A DNA stretch of 64,000 nucleotides. Origin: Herbinix sp. (GTDB taxonomy: Bacteria > Bacillota > Clostridia > Lachnospirales > Lachnospiraceae). The stretch lies in the NCBI GenBank assembly GCA_029256105.1, contig JAQSYO010000001.1, forward strand, positions 62,001 through 126,000. The letters run 5' to 3'. The notes under the pieces are model-generated. The model saw only the letters and a list, made by a program, of their open reading frames with translations, ran no database searches and was not told the origin of the DNA. This document shows positions 36,762 through 46,168 of this stretch, in pieces. Both the position numbers and the translations under genes were made by a program. Numbering within the stretch: position 1 is the stretch's first letter; each line of letters begins with the position of its first letter.

Positions 36762-38606
36762 TTAATTCGGCAAAAGGCTATAAAAGGAGTGACTACCCAA
36801 CATTCTTCTTAGCAATTCAATGAAGGTCTTGGTAGTATCATCCTGCGTGAGAATTTCTCTAGTTAAGGTTGGATTATCGGTGATGATGCAGTCGATACCT
36901 ACGGACTTCATCCGGTCAATTTCTTTGACGGTATTCACGGTCCAGGCGTGAACCTCTTTACCTACCCGGTGAGCACTTTCCACCACTTGCCTTGTAATAT
37001 AGCGGGAACGGATACTGAAGAAGTCGACATTCTTCCTTTCATAGAAATTACCATAAGTTGCTGACATCACTAAACCAGTCTTGAGGTTATGGTTTAGCTG
37101 CTTCACTTTTACTAGGGTATTATAATTGGTGGAAGAGATAACACATTGATGTTCGTAATCATATTTAGCGATTAAAGATACCAGAGTTTCCTCCAACTGA
37201 TTATCCTTCTCATTCGATTTGATTTCTATATTAAGTTTAATCCGTCCTTTGCAGAAGATAAGCGCTTCCTCTAGTGTTGGTATGGGGGTCTTAATAAATT
37301 CGGGACCAAACCAGGAGCCAACATCTAGTTTAAGAAGATCAGACAAATTAATGGACCATATATTTTTATTTAATCCTGCAGTTCGCAAAAGGTTCATATC
37401 ATGGAGCAGGACGAGTACTCCGTCCTTGGTCTGTCGGACATCAATCTCAGCATAGTCGGAACGGGCAAGGATGGCATTTTCCAGTGCGGGCAAGGTGTTC
37501 TCAGGTGCAACATGAGAATTGCCGCGATGGGAGGAGATTTGGATGCCGGATAAGGTGTCTGCAAGGTAGAACGAATCGTTACGTACGGTAAAGTAAAAAT
37601 TGATTAAGCCTACGATAATTACAAATAGTAGAAAAGCATTTATTGAGTGCTTGTGCTTCTTGCCTCCTACATGGGTAAGAGCCTTCTGATAGGGTGTATT
37701 CTCGGAAAGAATATCCTTGAATTCCTCATTGTGATATCTTGTGTACAAGGTAGTGATGAGGTTGATGTTAGTAAGGAACGCGATCATTGGAAAAAGGAGC
37801 GTAAGCGACCGATTAATGCTAGGGTATACCGATAGGAATACGGTGATTACCAACGCCTTCTCAGCAAAAAAGAACACAAATAAGGCAACGAGGAAGAGAA
37901 GCACATAATAAAAGATGAAGTAGCTGACAATTAAGCCGATATTATAGGTTATTAGGATCTGTAGTGTAGTAAGACTACGTCCACGTAAAAGTGACTTAGA
38001 TTGTTCCATGGAGTTCAGAAAACTTTGATGTTCGTTAAGACAAAAATGTAATACAAACATTCCACGAAAGGCGATGAAACCCAGCAAGAAATAGGCAAAA
38101 AGCAAAAGTATTTTGACAAATACAGTATCCGAGGCGCCGCCTGGTAACTCAAGTTTGATAGAAGATGTAATTACAAGCAGGAGCGGGAGGTTCGTAAAGA
38201 GAAAGAGGAATATCGTATAAAATGGAAGGGCAAAATTGCCGGTCATGATGCATCGTCTGGTTTTTCGTAAGCTAGTAATTAGAAGATGTAGAATATTTGG
38301 CTTCTGATTTGTCTTCTCAATGTTGCAGTAATGAATCATCATAATCAGTTGTAGGAGAAGAAAATAGGATATGATAATGATGGCGAGGAATAATAACAAA
38401 AGCGTAGGAGGGTTGGTAAGAAAGGATAGTAAATTTTGTGTCGTGATGTAGCTTTGTCCCCATAACCGCATCGCTAAGCCCATTCCAAGGTTGAGTAACG
38501 GAAGGATAAACACAATAAAGCTAACCATAAAAATTATAGTAAGAAGAAAAAGAAAGCGGTTATGAGTATTCATGAGATTACGGTAGCAGCGTAGTATTTT
38601 GTTCAT
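36762..38606 (-). CDS. Membrane glycerophosphodiester phosphodiesterase
   Basis: A 614-residue protein. The N-terminal 330 residues hold about eight helices (GDPD membrane domain), then a TIM-barrel GDPD domain with HRGNSHVAPENT (catalytic His, Glu) and EIDVRQTKDGVLVLLHD (metal ligands and second His). The family cleaves glycerophosphodiesters to glycerol 3-phosphate; membrane-fused versions may act on lipids or teichoic acids. The upstream in-frame ATG (38624) is less likely than 38606, 7 nt from GGAGA. The LtaS-like gene is 34 kb away, so any link is only thematic. Confidence 0.92.
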   Translation of the reverse strand: MNKILRCYRNLMNTHNRFLFLLTIIFMVSFIVFILPLLNLGMGLAMRLWGQSYITTQNLLSFLTNPPTLLLLFLAIIIISYFLLLQLIMMIHYCNIEKTNQKPNILHLLITSLRKTRRCIMTGNFALPFYTIFLFLFTNLPLLLVITSSIKLELPGGASDTVFVKILLLFAYFLLGFIAFRGMFVLHFCLNEHQSFLNSMEQSKSLLRGRSLTTLQILITYNIGLIVSYFIFYYVLLFLVALFVFFFAEKALVITVFLSVYPSINRSLTLLFPMIAFLTNINLITTLYTRYHNEEFKDILSENTPYQKALTHVGGKKHKHSINAFLLFVIIVGLINFYFTVRNDSFYLADTLSGIQISSHRGNSHVAPENTLPALENAILARSDYAEIDVRQTKDGVLVLLHDMNLLRTAGLNKNIWSINLSDLLKLDVGSWFGPEFIKTPIPTLEEALIFCKGRIKLNIEIKSNEKDNQLEETLVSLIAKYDYEHQCVISSTNYNTLVKVKQLNHNLKTGLVMSATYGNFYERKNVDFFSIRSRYITRQVVESAHRVGKEVHAWTVNTVKEIDRMKSVGIDCIITDNPTLTREILTQDDTTKTFIELLRRMLGSHSFYSLLPN

Positions 38607-38963
38607 AGGCGGGTCTCCATTCAAGCAAAGAAATCGGTTGTATACTATGTTCTATGCGCTGAGGAATAGGATAGACACAGAAAATCCAAAATTATTCAAA
38701 ATCAAGGAAGGGGTAGACAAAAACTGGAAGGATTATGATTTTAGTTGCTTTATCTTTCGATTATGATACAATGGATTTATTCCTGTATTTTCCTATTGCC
38801 TGAGCGGTCTGAAAATGCAGGTTATTCATATCCAAAGAAATGCGAAATATAGCAATTAACCACTAAATATAAGAAACTGGAATAAAGATATTGATAATAT
38901 GGGAAAGTGTATAGGTAGAGGTTGAAGTACCTTATCTTGCGGGAAATGGAAGGGGTTTATAAA
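38607..38963 (+). promoter_or_regulatory. Divergent intergenic region with candidate CDF promoter
   Basis: A 357-bp gap between the divergent GDPD and CDF genes. TTGCTT (38745-38750), 16 nt and TACAAT (38767-38772) form a plausible plus-strand promoter. No riboswitch, metal box or small gene was recognised in the rest. Confidence 0.35.
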
Positions 38964-40139
38964 TTGACAGAGTTATTGGTTAGATTATTTGTAAAGGATA
39001 ATACAAAAGTAGAGGATCATAAGGTGCGTACCTCCTATGGCATCCTATCCAGTATCGTAGGTGTTATCTGCAATATCATTCTCTTTGGTGTAAAGATGGC
39101 GGTTGGCTTGATTATTAATAGTATCTCGGTTATGGCAGATGCTTTTAACAATTTATCCGATGCGGCCTCCTCAATAATCAGCTTTATTGGTGTAAAGCTG
39201 GCAGACAGACCGGCGGACAAGGAGCATCCTTTTGGACATGGGAGGTTTGAATATATTGCGGCGCTTGCGGTTGCTTTTTTAATATTGCAAGTGGGCTTCA
39301 GTCTGTTTAAGAGTTCCTTTGACAAAGTACTTCATCCAGAGGCGATTAATTTTAATCCTATCTTGGTAGGGATTTTGTGTGTATCGGTTTTGGTGAAGGT
39401 ATGGTTGATGTTGTTCAATCGCAAGTTAGGAAAACGAATTAATTCCACTGTAATGAAGGCAACCTCAACAGATGCTATGGGTGATATTGTAGTAACCTCG
39501 GCGACTATTATTTCAGCAATCATTGCAGGTTTGACAGGTTTAAAAATTGATGGATATATGGGACTTATCGTATCCTTATTCGTTATGTTGGCAGGTTTTC
39601 GAATTGCAAGGGAGACATTGGAGCCGCTACTGGGTCAGGCAATTGAGCGGGAAGTATATGAGAAGATCACGAAGATGGTAGAAAGCTATGAAGGGATTAA
39701 CGGTACGCATGACTTAATTATTCACAACTATGGTCCGACACATCGTATGGCAACCATACATGCTGAGGTGCCGAATAATATTAATTTTGAGCAAGCGCAT
39801 GAGACTATCGATCAGATTGAGCGAGATGTGCTAGCGAAATTAGATATCTTTCTAGTAATTCATATGGATCCGATTGAAGTAAATGATGCTATGGTGCTAG
39901 AGAAGAAGCAGATGGTCTTGAGTATCATTAAGGGATTGGAAGCAGAGGCTTCTATACATGATTTTCGTATTGTGAATGGGGAGCATCAGATTAACTTGAT
40001 CTTTGAAATGGTGGTACCGTATTCTTATTCGAAAGCGGAGGAGCAGAAGCTCTTATCGAAAATCATTGAGGAAGTAAGAAGTCATGATTCTAGGTATCAA
40101 TGTATTATTACGATGGAGAATAGTTTTATTGCGGAATAA
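38964..40139 (+). CDS. Cation diffusion facilitator family transporter
   Basis: A 391-residue metal/proton antiporter of the CDF family with six helices and a C-terminal cytoplasmic domain (residues about 200-290), plus an additional roughly 90-residue ACT-like tail. The metal site pattern is ADAFNNLSDAASS in helix 2; the HPFGHGRFEY loop is diagnostic. Substrate may be Zn, Mn, Fe or Co and cannot be told. In-frame ATG codons exist at 38922 and 38946, but AGGGG (38951-38955) favours the TTG at 38964. Confidence 0.9.
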   Translation: MTELLVRLFVKDNTKVEDHKVRTSYGILSSIVGVICNIILFGVKMAVGLIINSISVMADAFNNLSDAASSIISFIGVKLADRPADKEHPFGHGRFEYIAALAVAFLILQVGFSLFKSSFDKVLHPEAINFNPILVGILCVSVLVKVWLMLFNRKLGKRINSTVMKATSTDAMGDIVVTSATIISAIIAGLTGLKIDGYMGLIVSLFVMLAGFRIARETLEPLLGQAIEREVYEKITKMVESYEGINGTHDLIIHNYGPTHRMATIHAEVPNNINFEQAHETIDQIERDVLAKLDIFLVIHMDPIEVNDAMVLEKKQMVLSIIKGLEAEASIHDFRIVNGEHQINLIFEMVVPYSYSKAEEQKLLSKIIEEVRSHDSRYQCIITMENSFIAE

Positions 40140-40429
40140 TTGTCCCGAAGGAAGCCGTGATGTTGGAATTATAGAAAGAATTACAGTGGGAAGTCATTCT
40201 TATATTTCTGAGGTTTAGGTATGATATTATGGGGACTATACTGTATTAGGAGAATATATTGTTTTATCGGTAAAGAGTTAGAGGCGTTATTGTTTTCTAA
40301 TCGAATATGGATAGAAGTATGTACCTAGTGGATAAAATCTATAAAATATTGAATGTTTGTGGATAAGAGTTTGAGAAAAGTTCTCATGATTATTGACTCT
40401 CACACGAATATATTTCAGGATTGAATTGA

Positions 40430-40645
40430 GTGGAAGATAATTGCGAAGTTAGAATTGACGGTAATACTAAGGTATTTATCAATAGAACGCTGGAAGGATT
40501 AAAAAAGTTAATGTTGGAGAATAATATCAACATATTCATTGTTCTTCCGGTGATTATGAAACTATCTCAATTTGACTCGCTCAATGCATATGCAGCTGAG
40601 ATTACTGGGAAGGAAGGTGTTATATCTTTTGGGGGAAGCCTCTAG
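40430..40645 (+). CDS. Possible small protein, unknown
   Basis: A 71-codon frame from a GTG with a weak AGGA 9 nt upstream. It has a protein-like make-up, with an acidic N-terminus, a hydrophobic NIFIVLPVIMKL segment and no motif. It sits in a 760-bp gap before the tRNA-Gln gene and could be a remnant. No other gene is supported in 40140-40895. Confidence 0.3.
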   Translation: MEDNCEVRIDGNTKVFINRTLEGLKKLMLENNINIFIVLPVIMKLSQFDSLNAYAAEITGKEGVISFGGSL

Positions 40646-40653
40646 CTTGTCAG

Positions 40654-40690
40654 GATCCTAGGTAGATGATCCTAGGTAGATGATCCTGGG
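40654..40690 (+). repeat. 14-bp tandem repeat GATCCTAGGTAGAT
   Basis: Two perfect 14-bp copies (40654-40667, 40668-40681) and a partial, diverged third (GATCCTGGG). It contains overlapping BamHI/AvrII-like palindromes GGATCC and CCTAGG. No function is apparent. Confidence 0.85.
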
Positions 40691-40830
40691 CTGGTAAGGA
40701 TTGGTGTTGGGAATGATAAGGATGTGAGATGTGATAATGGAATTTTGTTAGTATTCTAGAGGAGTTTAAAGGTTTTTTGAATTGTTTAGAGTGCTTTCAA
40801 GAATTAATTTGAAAAAATTAAAATTAATTC

Positions 40831-40859
40831 TTGAAAAATAGAAAGTGATGGGTTATAAT
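40831..40859 (+). promoter_or_regulatory. tRNA-Gln promoter (left copy)
   Basis: TTGAAA (40831-40836), a 17-nt spacer and TATAAT (40854-40859), 44 bp before the left tRNA. A perfect 13-bp inverted repeat (CAAGAATTAATTT / AAATTAATTCTTG) lies at 40799-40832. The right tRNA copy has no comparable promoter. Confidence 0.8.
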
Positions 40860-40902
40860 ATCATTCGTGGCTACTGAAACGAGCCATTAATTAAATAAAG
40901 AT

Positions 40903-40974
40903 TGGGCTATCGCCAAACGGTAAGGCACTGGACTCTGACTCCAGCATCTCAAGGTTCAAATCCTTGTAGCCCAG
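40903..40974 (+). tRNA. tRNA-Gln (anticodon CTG), left copy
   Basis: A 72-nt gene. The acceptor TGGGCTA/TAGCCCA, the D-arm, the anticodon stem CTGGA/TCCAG with loop CTCTGAC (anticodon CTG) and the T-arm GGTTCAAATCC are all intact. Discriminator G; no CCA encoded. It has a strong promoter and its own terminator and is probably the functional chromosomal copy. Confidence 0.97.
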
Positions 40975-40975
40975 T

Positions 40976-41002
40976 AAACCCTTGATTTTCAAGGGTTTTT
41001 TT
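40976..41002 (+). terminator. Terminator after the left tRNA-Gln
   Basis: AAACCCTTGA (40976-40985) pairs with TCAAGGGTTT (40989-40998), followed by a run of T. Confidence 0.9.
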
Positions 41003-41101
41003 GCGTTCTAATATAAGAAGTTTGTCTATAAAGGCGCTAGATTATACCTATTGTTACAAGGTGGTCTAGAGCCTTGTTTTTATATTGAAAGGATGTTTAT
41101 A

Positions 41102-42043
41102 ATGAAGAAGATTTCTATGAAAAATAGTCAAAACCTAACTCTGGAGGATGGATTTAGTCAATTTATTAAGATGTGTAAATTAAAAAATCTCTCACCTAAC
41201 ACAACAGTTACTTATGAATGGCATTACACTATTTTCACGCGATTCATCAGTAAGGATACTCTTGTATCAGAAGTCGATGAAGACACAATTAATGATTATA
41301 TCATGCATCTTAAGGAGAAAAGTAGAATCAGGGATATAACAATCAATTCCTATTTAAGAAGTATTCGTGTATTATTTGGATATTTGATGGAACAGGGATA
41401 TATGGAGCGCTTTACGGTGCACATGTTGAAAGTTAATAAGAAGATAAAAGAAACCTATTCGAAGGATGAACTTCGTATATTACTTCAGAAACCAGATATC
41501 AAAACCTGTGATTTTACCGAATATAAAACCTGGGTATACTCAAATTATCTTTTAGCAACCGGTAACCGTATATCAAGTGCTCTTAACATACGTATTAGTG
41601 ATTTAGACTTTGAAAACTCATTAATAATAATCAACAAAACTAAGAATAGAAAAGCACAGATGATACCCATGAGTAAGTCATTAGCTGGAATACTACAAGA
41701 ATATCTTCAGTATCGTATCGGTGAGAAAAATGATTACTTGTTTTGTAATACGTTTGGAGAACAAGGTAATATTCACACATATCAAGGACTATTGATACGT
41801 TACAATCGGTCAAGAGGCGTGATGAAGACCTCCGCACATTTATACCGTCATACATTTGCTAAGCAATGGATACTTAATGGTGGTGATATATTCCGATTAC
41901 AAAAAATATTAGGTCATAGTGATCTAACAGTAGTAAAGGAATATGTAAATATGTTCTCCAATGATATAGCCATTGATTTTGACAAGTTTAATCCGCTGGA
42001 TCAATTGGGATATAACCAACAAAAGCTATTTATTAAGATGTAA
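41102..42043 (+). CDS. Tyrosine recombinase / integrase
   Basis: A 313-residue site-specific recombinase. The N-terminal SAM-like core-binding domain (residues about 15-95) begins LSPNTTVTYEWHYTIFTRF. The catalytic domain shows Arg in ATGNRISSALNI, HLYRH (H-x-x-R), GHSDLTVVKEYV with the second His, and a Tyr nucleophile. AAAGGA (41088-41093) favours the ATG at 41102 over earlier in-frame starts. Next to tRNA-Gln, it is the likely integrase for the element. No excisionase was recognised. Confidence 0.92.
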   Translation: MKKISMKNSQNLTLEDGFSQFIKMCKLKNLSPNTTVTYEWHYTIFTRFISKDTLVSEVDEDTINDYIMHLKEKSRIRDITINSYLRSIRVLFGYLMEQGYMERFTVHMLKVNKKIKETYSKDELRILLQKPDIKTCDFTEYKTWVYSNYLLATGNRISSALNIRISDLDFENSLIIINKTKNRKAQMIPMSKSLAGILQEYLQYRIGEKNDYLFCNTFGEQGNIHTYQGLLIRYNRSRGVMKTSAHLYRHTFAKQWILNGGDIFRLQKILGHSDLTVVKEYVNMFSNDIAIDFDKFNPLDQLGYNQQKLFIKM

Positions 42044-42086
42044 CTATTTGATGTAAATATTATAGTTTAAATGGAGAAAAAAGACT

Positions 42087-42557
42087 ATGGAGATTGATAA
42101 TAGAAATGAATTGGTCAGGCCAGTTAAGAAGACAACGGTAAGGAGAGTAACAGCCGAAAAACATATTGAAATGGTTCTGACAAAAATAAAAGAAGTTAAT
42201 GACAATCCGTATTATTTATATTTTGTTGATAAGGTTGTATTATTTGGCTCTTATATAAACAGCAATAAAGATATACTAGGAGATGTTGATATTGCCATAT
42301 ACCTAAGTCAAAAGATAGAAAGTGACGAGTTGTTTAAAGTATCACGAGAAAGAGCATATGAACATGGTGTATATAATGTTATCAATGCACTTGGGTATGC
42401 TAGGGAAGAGGTTTTACGTTATGTTAAAAATCGTAAGATATCAATTTCTTTACATGATGGCGATGAAGCGGATTATGAAAGTAAAGCCTGTAATGAAAAG
42501 ATGAGTTATATTTATTTAAATAAACACAAAGTTATCTATTTAAGGACAGCAGACTAA
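42087..42557 (+). CDS. Pol-beta-type nucleotidyltransferase domain protein
   Basis: A 156-residue protein. The core motif FGSY..(x)..GDVDIAIY gives the G-S and two metal-binding Asp of the minimal nucleotidyltransferase (MNT) fold; a third Asp is possible later (ISLHDGDEAD). An N-terminal basic stretch precedes it. MNT proteins are often antitoxins with HEPN partners, AMPylating them; no HEPN gene (RxxxxH) is recognised next to it. It may act alone or the partner may have been lost. It lies 43 bp after the integrase and is followed by a terminator. Confidence 0.75.
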   Translation: MEIDNRNELVRPVKKTTVRRVTAEKHIEMVLTKIKEVNDNPYYLYFVDKVVLFGSYINSNKDILGDVDIAIYLSQKIESDELFKVSRERAYEHGVYNVINALGYAREEVLRYVKNRKISISLHDGDEADYESKACNEKMSYIYLNKHKVIYLRTAD

Positions 42558-42607
42558 GCTTTGATAAAGTAGCATGAGTCTAAAGAAAAGAGATTTAAAA
42601 GTTTTAA

Positions 42608-42671
42608 TGCCGCTTTATATTTTAGACAGGTTAGATATCCTGTTTATATATAAAGTGGCATATGTCATTTT
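42608..42671 (+). terminator. Terminator after the nucleotidyltransferase gene
   Basis: TGCCGCTTTATAT (42608-42620) pairs with ATATAAAGTGGCA (42648-42660), with one G-T pair and an inner ACAGG/CCTGT helix; a T-containing tail follows. Confidence 0.75.
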
Positions 42672-42719
42672 ATAATATAATGATTCTAGATATCTATCAG
42701 TTCAGATGAGGAGAAGTAA

Positions 42720-43014
42720 ATGAAGTTGGTGATGATTACTATCTTAGCTGAATAGTCAGAAAAAATATCATAATGTTTCTTCTATTAATCTCGGTAATCT
42801 TATAATTGCATCCAGAGCTGTAATCGAATACATAACGAAAGCAAATATGTATGGACGATTGACTGTATATATTTTTATCGACGGAATGTTATACAAATCG
42901 CCCCATATGATGTATTCATATGTGAAAAGATACATAGTGCCAGATAAGTGTTTATTAATATTCAATTTATGTCATTCCAACTGTCCAAGAAAGAATAAGA
43001 GATTTACCATATAG
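42720..43014 (+). pseudogene. Frameshifted small gene of unknown family
   Basis: GAGGAG (42708-42713) and the ATG at 42720 start a frame that stops after 11 codons. Another frame then runs from about 42748 to a TAG at 43012 with protein-like sequence (INLGNLIIASRAVIEY, YGRLTVYIFIDGMLYK). Joining the two needs a shift before the TAG. I read it as a decayed gene; programmed shifting is not supported, since no classic slippery site precedes the stop. The family is not recognised. Confidence 0.45.
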
Positions 43015-43286
43015 GTATACAATATTTTGATACATATGCGGCTGAAATAGACATTATAATATATATATTTTATTGGTAATAATAATTTACTCATGGAAAA
43101 AATAGCCATACATTCAATAAATAAAATTAGGAAAGTAAATCTTTACACAACATCAAAAAATACAATAGCAAAATTCGAGAATAATAGCATTGCGGAACAT
43201 AGATAATGTATAGAATTAATTGTAAAAAATGATAGAAGATAAAGTGATTTATAAATTAATATAATTTTGAAGGAAAGAAGAAATAA

Positions 43287-43717
43287 ATGAATTAGATTAC
43301 GAAATTAAACAAAAGAGCAAAAGAAATTTATATTGCAATAAAGGAACGTTGTAATTGTAGTAGATCGGTATATTCTGATGATGAAAAGGATAGTATTTGT
43401 TAAACTTCGTATGAAAAATGGAATTTGGAATACACCGTATTTAAAGAAGCAACAAAATAAGTATCAAAAGTAGATAAGAATGTCTTAGTGCGCCCCTATC
43501 AGACTTTATAGTGCTAGAAGACAATAATTGAATAAAGAGGAGCACAACATGAGGAACAGTATAAAAATAAAAGTGAATTAGAAAATGCATTAATAGTAAT
43601 ATAAACGTAACCGCAGATATTATTGCTCAAAGAATATTAAGAGAGTTTAACAAAGAAGAATTGACTGAGTATTTGTTACTTTATAATCATATCATATCTT
43701 ATCCATCTAAATATTAG
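43287..43717 (+). pseudogene. Cluster of degraded ORFs
   Basis: Two decayed frames. From the ATG at 43287 the third codon is TAG, after which a sensible frame runs to 43403 (ITKLNKRAKEIYIAIKER). From the ATG at 43549, behind GAGGAG, the message breaks after nine codons and resumes in other frames up to 43717 (ADIIAQRILREFNKEELTEY). Several independent lesions argue for decay rather than recoding. The 43730-44142 stretch that follows holds no gene I can support. Confidence 0.4.
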
Positions 43718-43729
43718 ATGGATTTTTAT
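43703..43729 (+). terminator. Terminator after the degraded ORFs
   Basis: CCATCTAA/TTAGATGG around a 3-nt loop, then ATTTTTATTT. Confidence 0.8.
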
Positions 43730-44142
43730 TTATATTAGACAAGGAATAAAATTCTTTTAAGGAGTTTTTCTTCCAAAACTCGTGTAAAATAATGGATAAT
43801 AATTTTGGTAAATTGTATTAAAAGTGAATTAAATGGTATAAATAGTTCGATAAAATATGTTTATATACCATAATATTACATTAAAACGAACAATTGAATA
43901 AATATATTGACAATTCATAATTATATATTATAATGAAAATGAAATTGAATATGTCAATGATTAAATTATATAAAAATTAAAATTAGTGGGATTATAAGAC
44001 ATACATTTTGAGTAAAACCAGGGTGCTCCTACACTTGAAATTTTTTCTCCCCGATTTGAATATAGGTTTTTTATTATATTGACGAACGTAGTATGCATAC
44101 CCACAAATTTATACTGATCAAAAGAGAAAGGAGGTATATCAA

Positions 44143-44910
44143 TTGAGATTTACTGAAGTGGAACATGAGGTATTAAACTTGTCATTAACAGGAATTAAGC
44201 CATTTGCTGATGATGAGACATTCTTAAGAATTAATACGGAGAACAACCGCTGGGTGTCAAATTACGGTAGGATAGTCAGCCAACTGGATAGCGTTGAATA
44301 TGCGTGTAATACAGTATACCAGGACAGAAAGGGTAGAAATCGTTATTACTACATTCTATCAAATTGTATGAGAACAACTAATGGAAATTTTACTAAATTG
44401 TACATACATAGATTAGTAGCCAAAGTATTCAACTACAATGATGACAGAGATTTGAAAAAAGAAGTTCATCACATTAAAAAATTTAATCCCGATATGAGCA
44501 ACGAAACAAATAACAGAGCTGATAATCTGGTTTGGGTTTCTTCTAGAGTACATTCTATGTTAAATGCTATAGAATTTATATATTTAATAGGTTCTAACCC
44601 AACAGACGATTATGAGTTTAGTAATCCATATCAAGCATTTAAGTTCATTGGTATAACGGATGAAGAATTTTACAAATTTATAAATGAATTAGAACCGGAA
44701 TTGCAGCATAAGAATTTAACAATATATAGATATAATAAATATTGTATAGAGATTAAAACGAATGAAGCATTAAAACGCGTTGTTGGTTCGTATGTATCTA
44801 AGAAGAGAATTCAAAACTATAACTGCTTAGAGAATAAGGTTAATAGGAGAGTACCCATTTTATCAAATGATAGTATTGCTTTAACTAGTAATAAGAAAAC
44901 GTCGGTATGA
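44143..44910 (+). CDS. HNH/NUMOD4-like endonuclease-fold protein
   Basis: A 255-residue protein. The N-terminal half holds a NUMOD4-type segment (RWVSNYGRIVSQ, residues 37-48), YIHRLVAKVF and then an HNH-like stretch: EVHHIKKF (His109-His110), RADNLVWVS (Asn128) and His137. Such proteins are homing or phage-type nicking endonucleases or DNA-binding derivatives. The last 110 residues are unassigned. It starts at TTG, 8 nt from AAAGGAGG. The next gene overlaps it by 4 bp (ATGA). Confidence 0.75.
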   Translation: MRFTEVEHEVLNLSLTGIKPFADDETFLRINTENNRWVSNYGRIVSQLDSVEYACNTVYQDRKGRNRYYYILSNCMRTTNGNFTKLYIHRLVAKVFNYNDDRDLKKEVHHIKKFNPDMSNETNNRADNLVWVSSRVHSMLNAIEFIYLIGSNPTDDYEFSNPYQAFKFIGITDEEFYKFINELEPELQHKNLTIYRYNKYCIEIKTNEALKRVVGSYVSKKRIQNYNCLENKVNRRVPILSNDSIALTSNKKTSV

Positions 44911-45938
44911 TTTCTTTATTAAAAGTCCAACAGAATTTAATTGCCGGTGAAACTTATTCGTACCCTGCTATTTGTATATTGCTATCAGAAGATAAAAAGA
45001 AAGGTACAAACGCGAAAGAAGCACAATTTAAAATTTGGAGACAGTATTTTAAATTTGAAATACTAAAAGGTGAAGGTGGAAAAATACTGGTTACATATAT
45101 ATATAAGCGGTTACAACCTAAAAAAACTGATTTTAGGAACAATGGTAACCACTCTATTTATGTGAGCTATATTGAACTACTTATTGCGGATAAATTCTCT
45201 AAATGCGATGCATGGAAAATTGAAAGTACAAAAAGAAATCTTTATAAAGAACTCGGAATGATAAATGGTATGAATTATGAAAAAAAAGCACCAATCAAAG
45301 AGGCTACTAATCAAGATGTAGATATATTTTTTAATAGAACAAATCAAAGGTTAGCTAGTATACTACAATCCAGTTTGAAGTTTTTAAAAAGGAAAGGCTG
45401 TTTATCATTTAAAGAAGTCATATTTGTGGTTCAAGTAGGCGAAAAAAGTAATGTAAATAGAAGAGCTTTTCCGAAAGAAGTTAAAGCTATTAATAAAATA
45501 AAGAGAGCTTTATTGGATGAGTATGGCATGAAAGATGAACGGTATGTTTATTTAAAATTCAAGAGTAAAGAGTTTTATGCTAAATTGAATAGAATAATTT
45601 ATGATAAATTAGGTTTTGATTGGAGCTATAAATGCTATGAACTTATCTATTTACCCAAGCAATTAAAGACAAAGGTATCGAAGATAGAAATTAGTACGAT
45701 AAAAGAAGCTTTAAAATTGTCGGACGAAGATAGAAATACAAATATGTATGCACTTAATACACGAATAATGGAAGCTATTAATCGTGATGCTGAAAAAAAA
45801 TATAATAATTATCGACTAAATCTTGAAAAACATATAAAAACAGTTGCGATTGGTTATATGCCATATAGAGGTTTCGTACTTAAAGATAACTTTGTAAAAA
45901 TTCAAAAGCAACTTGCAGATTACTATTTGAAAATTTAG
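44907..45938 (+). CDS. Unknown element protein coupled to the HNH-like gene
   Basis: A 343-residue, lysine-rich soluble protein with no recognised family. It is mostly alpha-helical, with short aromatic-basic motifs (AQFKIWRQYFKFEILKG, GFDWSYKCYELIYLP). A DNA-binding or replication-initiator-like role is conceivable from charge and context only. Start and stop overlap (ATGA) with the upstream gene suggests that the two products work together. Confidence 0.65.
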   Translation: MISLLKVQQNLIAGETYSYPAICILLSEDKKKGTNAKEAQFKIWRQYFKFEILKGEGGKILVTYIYKRLQPKKTDFRNNGNHSIYVSYIELLIADKFSKCDAWKIESTKRNLYKELGMINGMNYEKKAPIKEATNQDVDIFFNRTNQRLASILQSSLKFLKRKGCLSFKEVIFVVQVGEKSNVNRRAFPKEVKAINKIKRALLDEYGMKDERYVYLKFKSKEFYAKLNRIIYDKLGFDWSYKCYELIYLPKQLKTKVSKIEISTIKEALKLSDEDRNTNMYALNTRIMEAINRDAEKKYNNYRLNLEKHIKTVAIGYMPYRGFVLKDNFVKIQKQLADYYLKI

Positions 45939-45988
45939 ATTAGGTTAAAGGGCAGTAGTTAATTGTTATTATAAGTGCAAATAAATGT

Positions 45989-46168
45989 ATGGGACTATCC
46001 CAAAGTGTAAAACTTTGTACTGATGAAAAATTATATTACTTGTTTTGGTGGTTTATTTTATGGCTGAAAAAGAAGGGGTCAGTCTTCCGAAAGACAAACA
46101 CTATGCAAATGATCGGTAGGTATCTTAAAGAGAATCAATCAACGATAGAAAGGAAAACAAAGCCATGA
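45989..46168 (+). CDS. 59-residue small protein overlapping the sigma-like gene
   Basis: ATG at 45989; no good ribosome site. The frame encodes a short acidic start, an aromatic hydrophobic segment (YYLFWWFILWLKKKG) and a basic tail. Its TGA (46166-46168) overlaps the ATG of the next gene, a coupling arrangement. It may be a real membrane microprotein or the N-terminal part of a split gene. Confidence 0.4.
   Translation: MGLSQSVKLCTDEKLYYLFWWFILWLKKKGSVFRKTNTMQMIGRYLKENQSTIERKTKP

Noticed and set aside
42768..42965. 65-codon minus-strand ORF in the element
   Set aside because: The plus strand shows better coding character (decayed gene) and the minus frame lacks a ribosome site.
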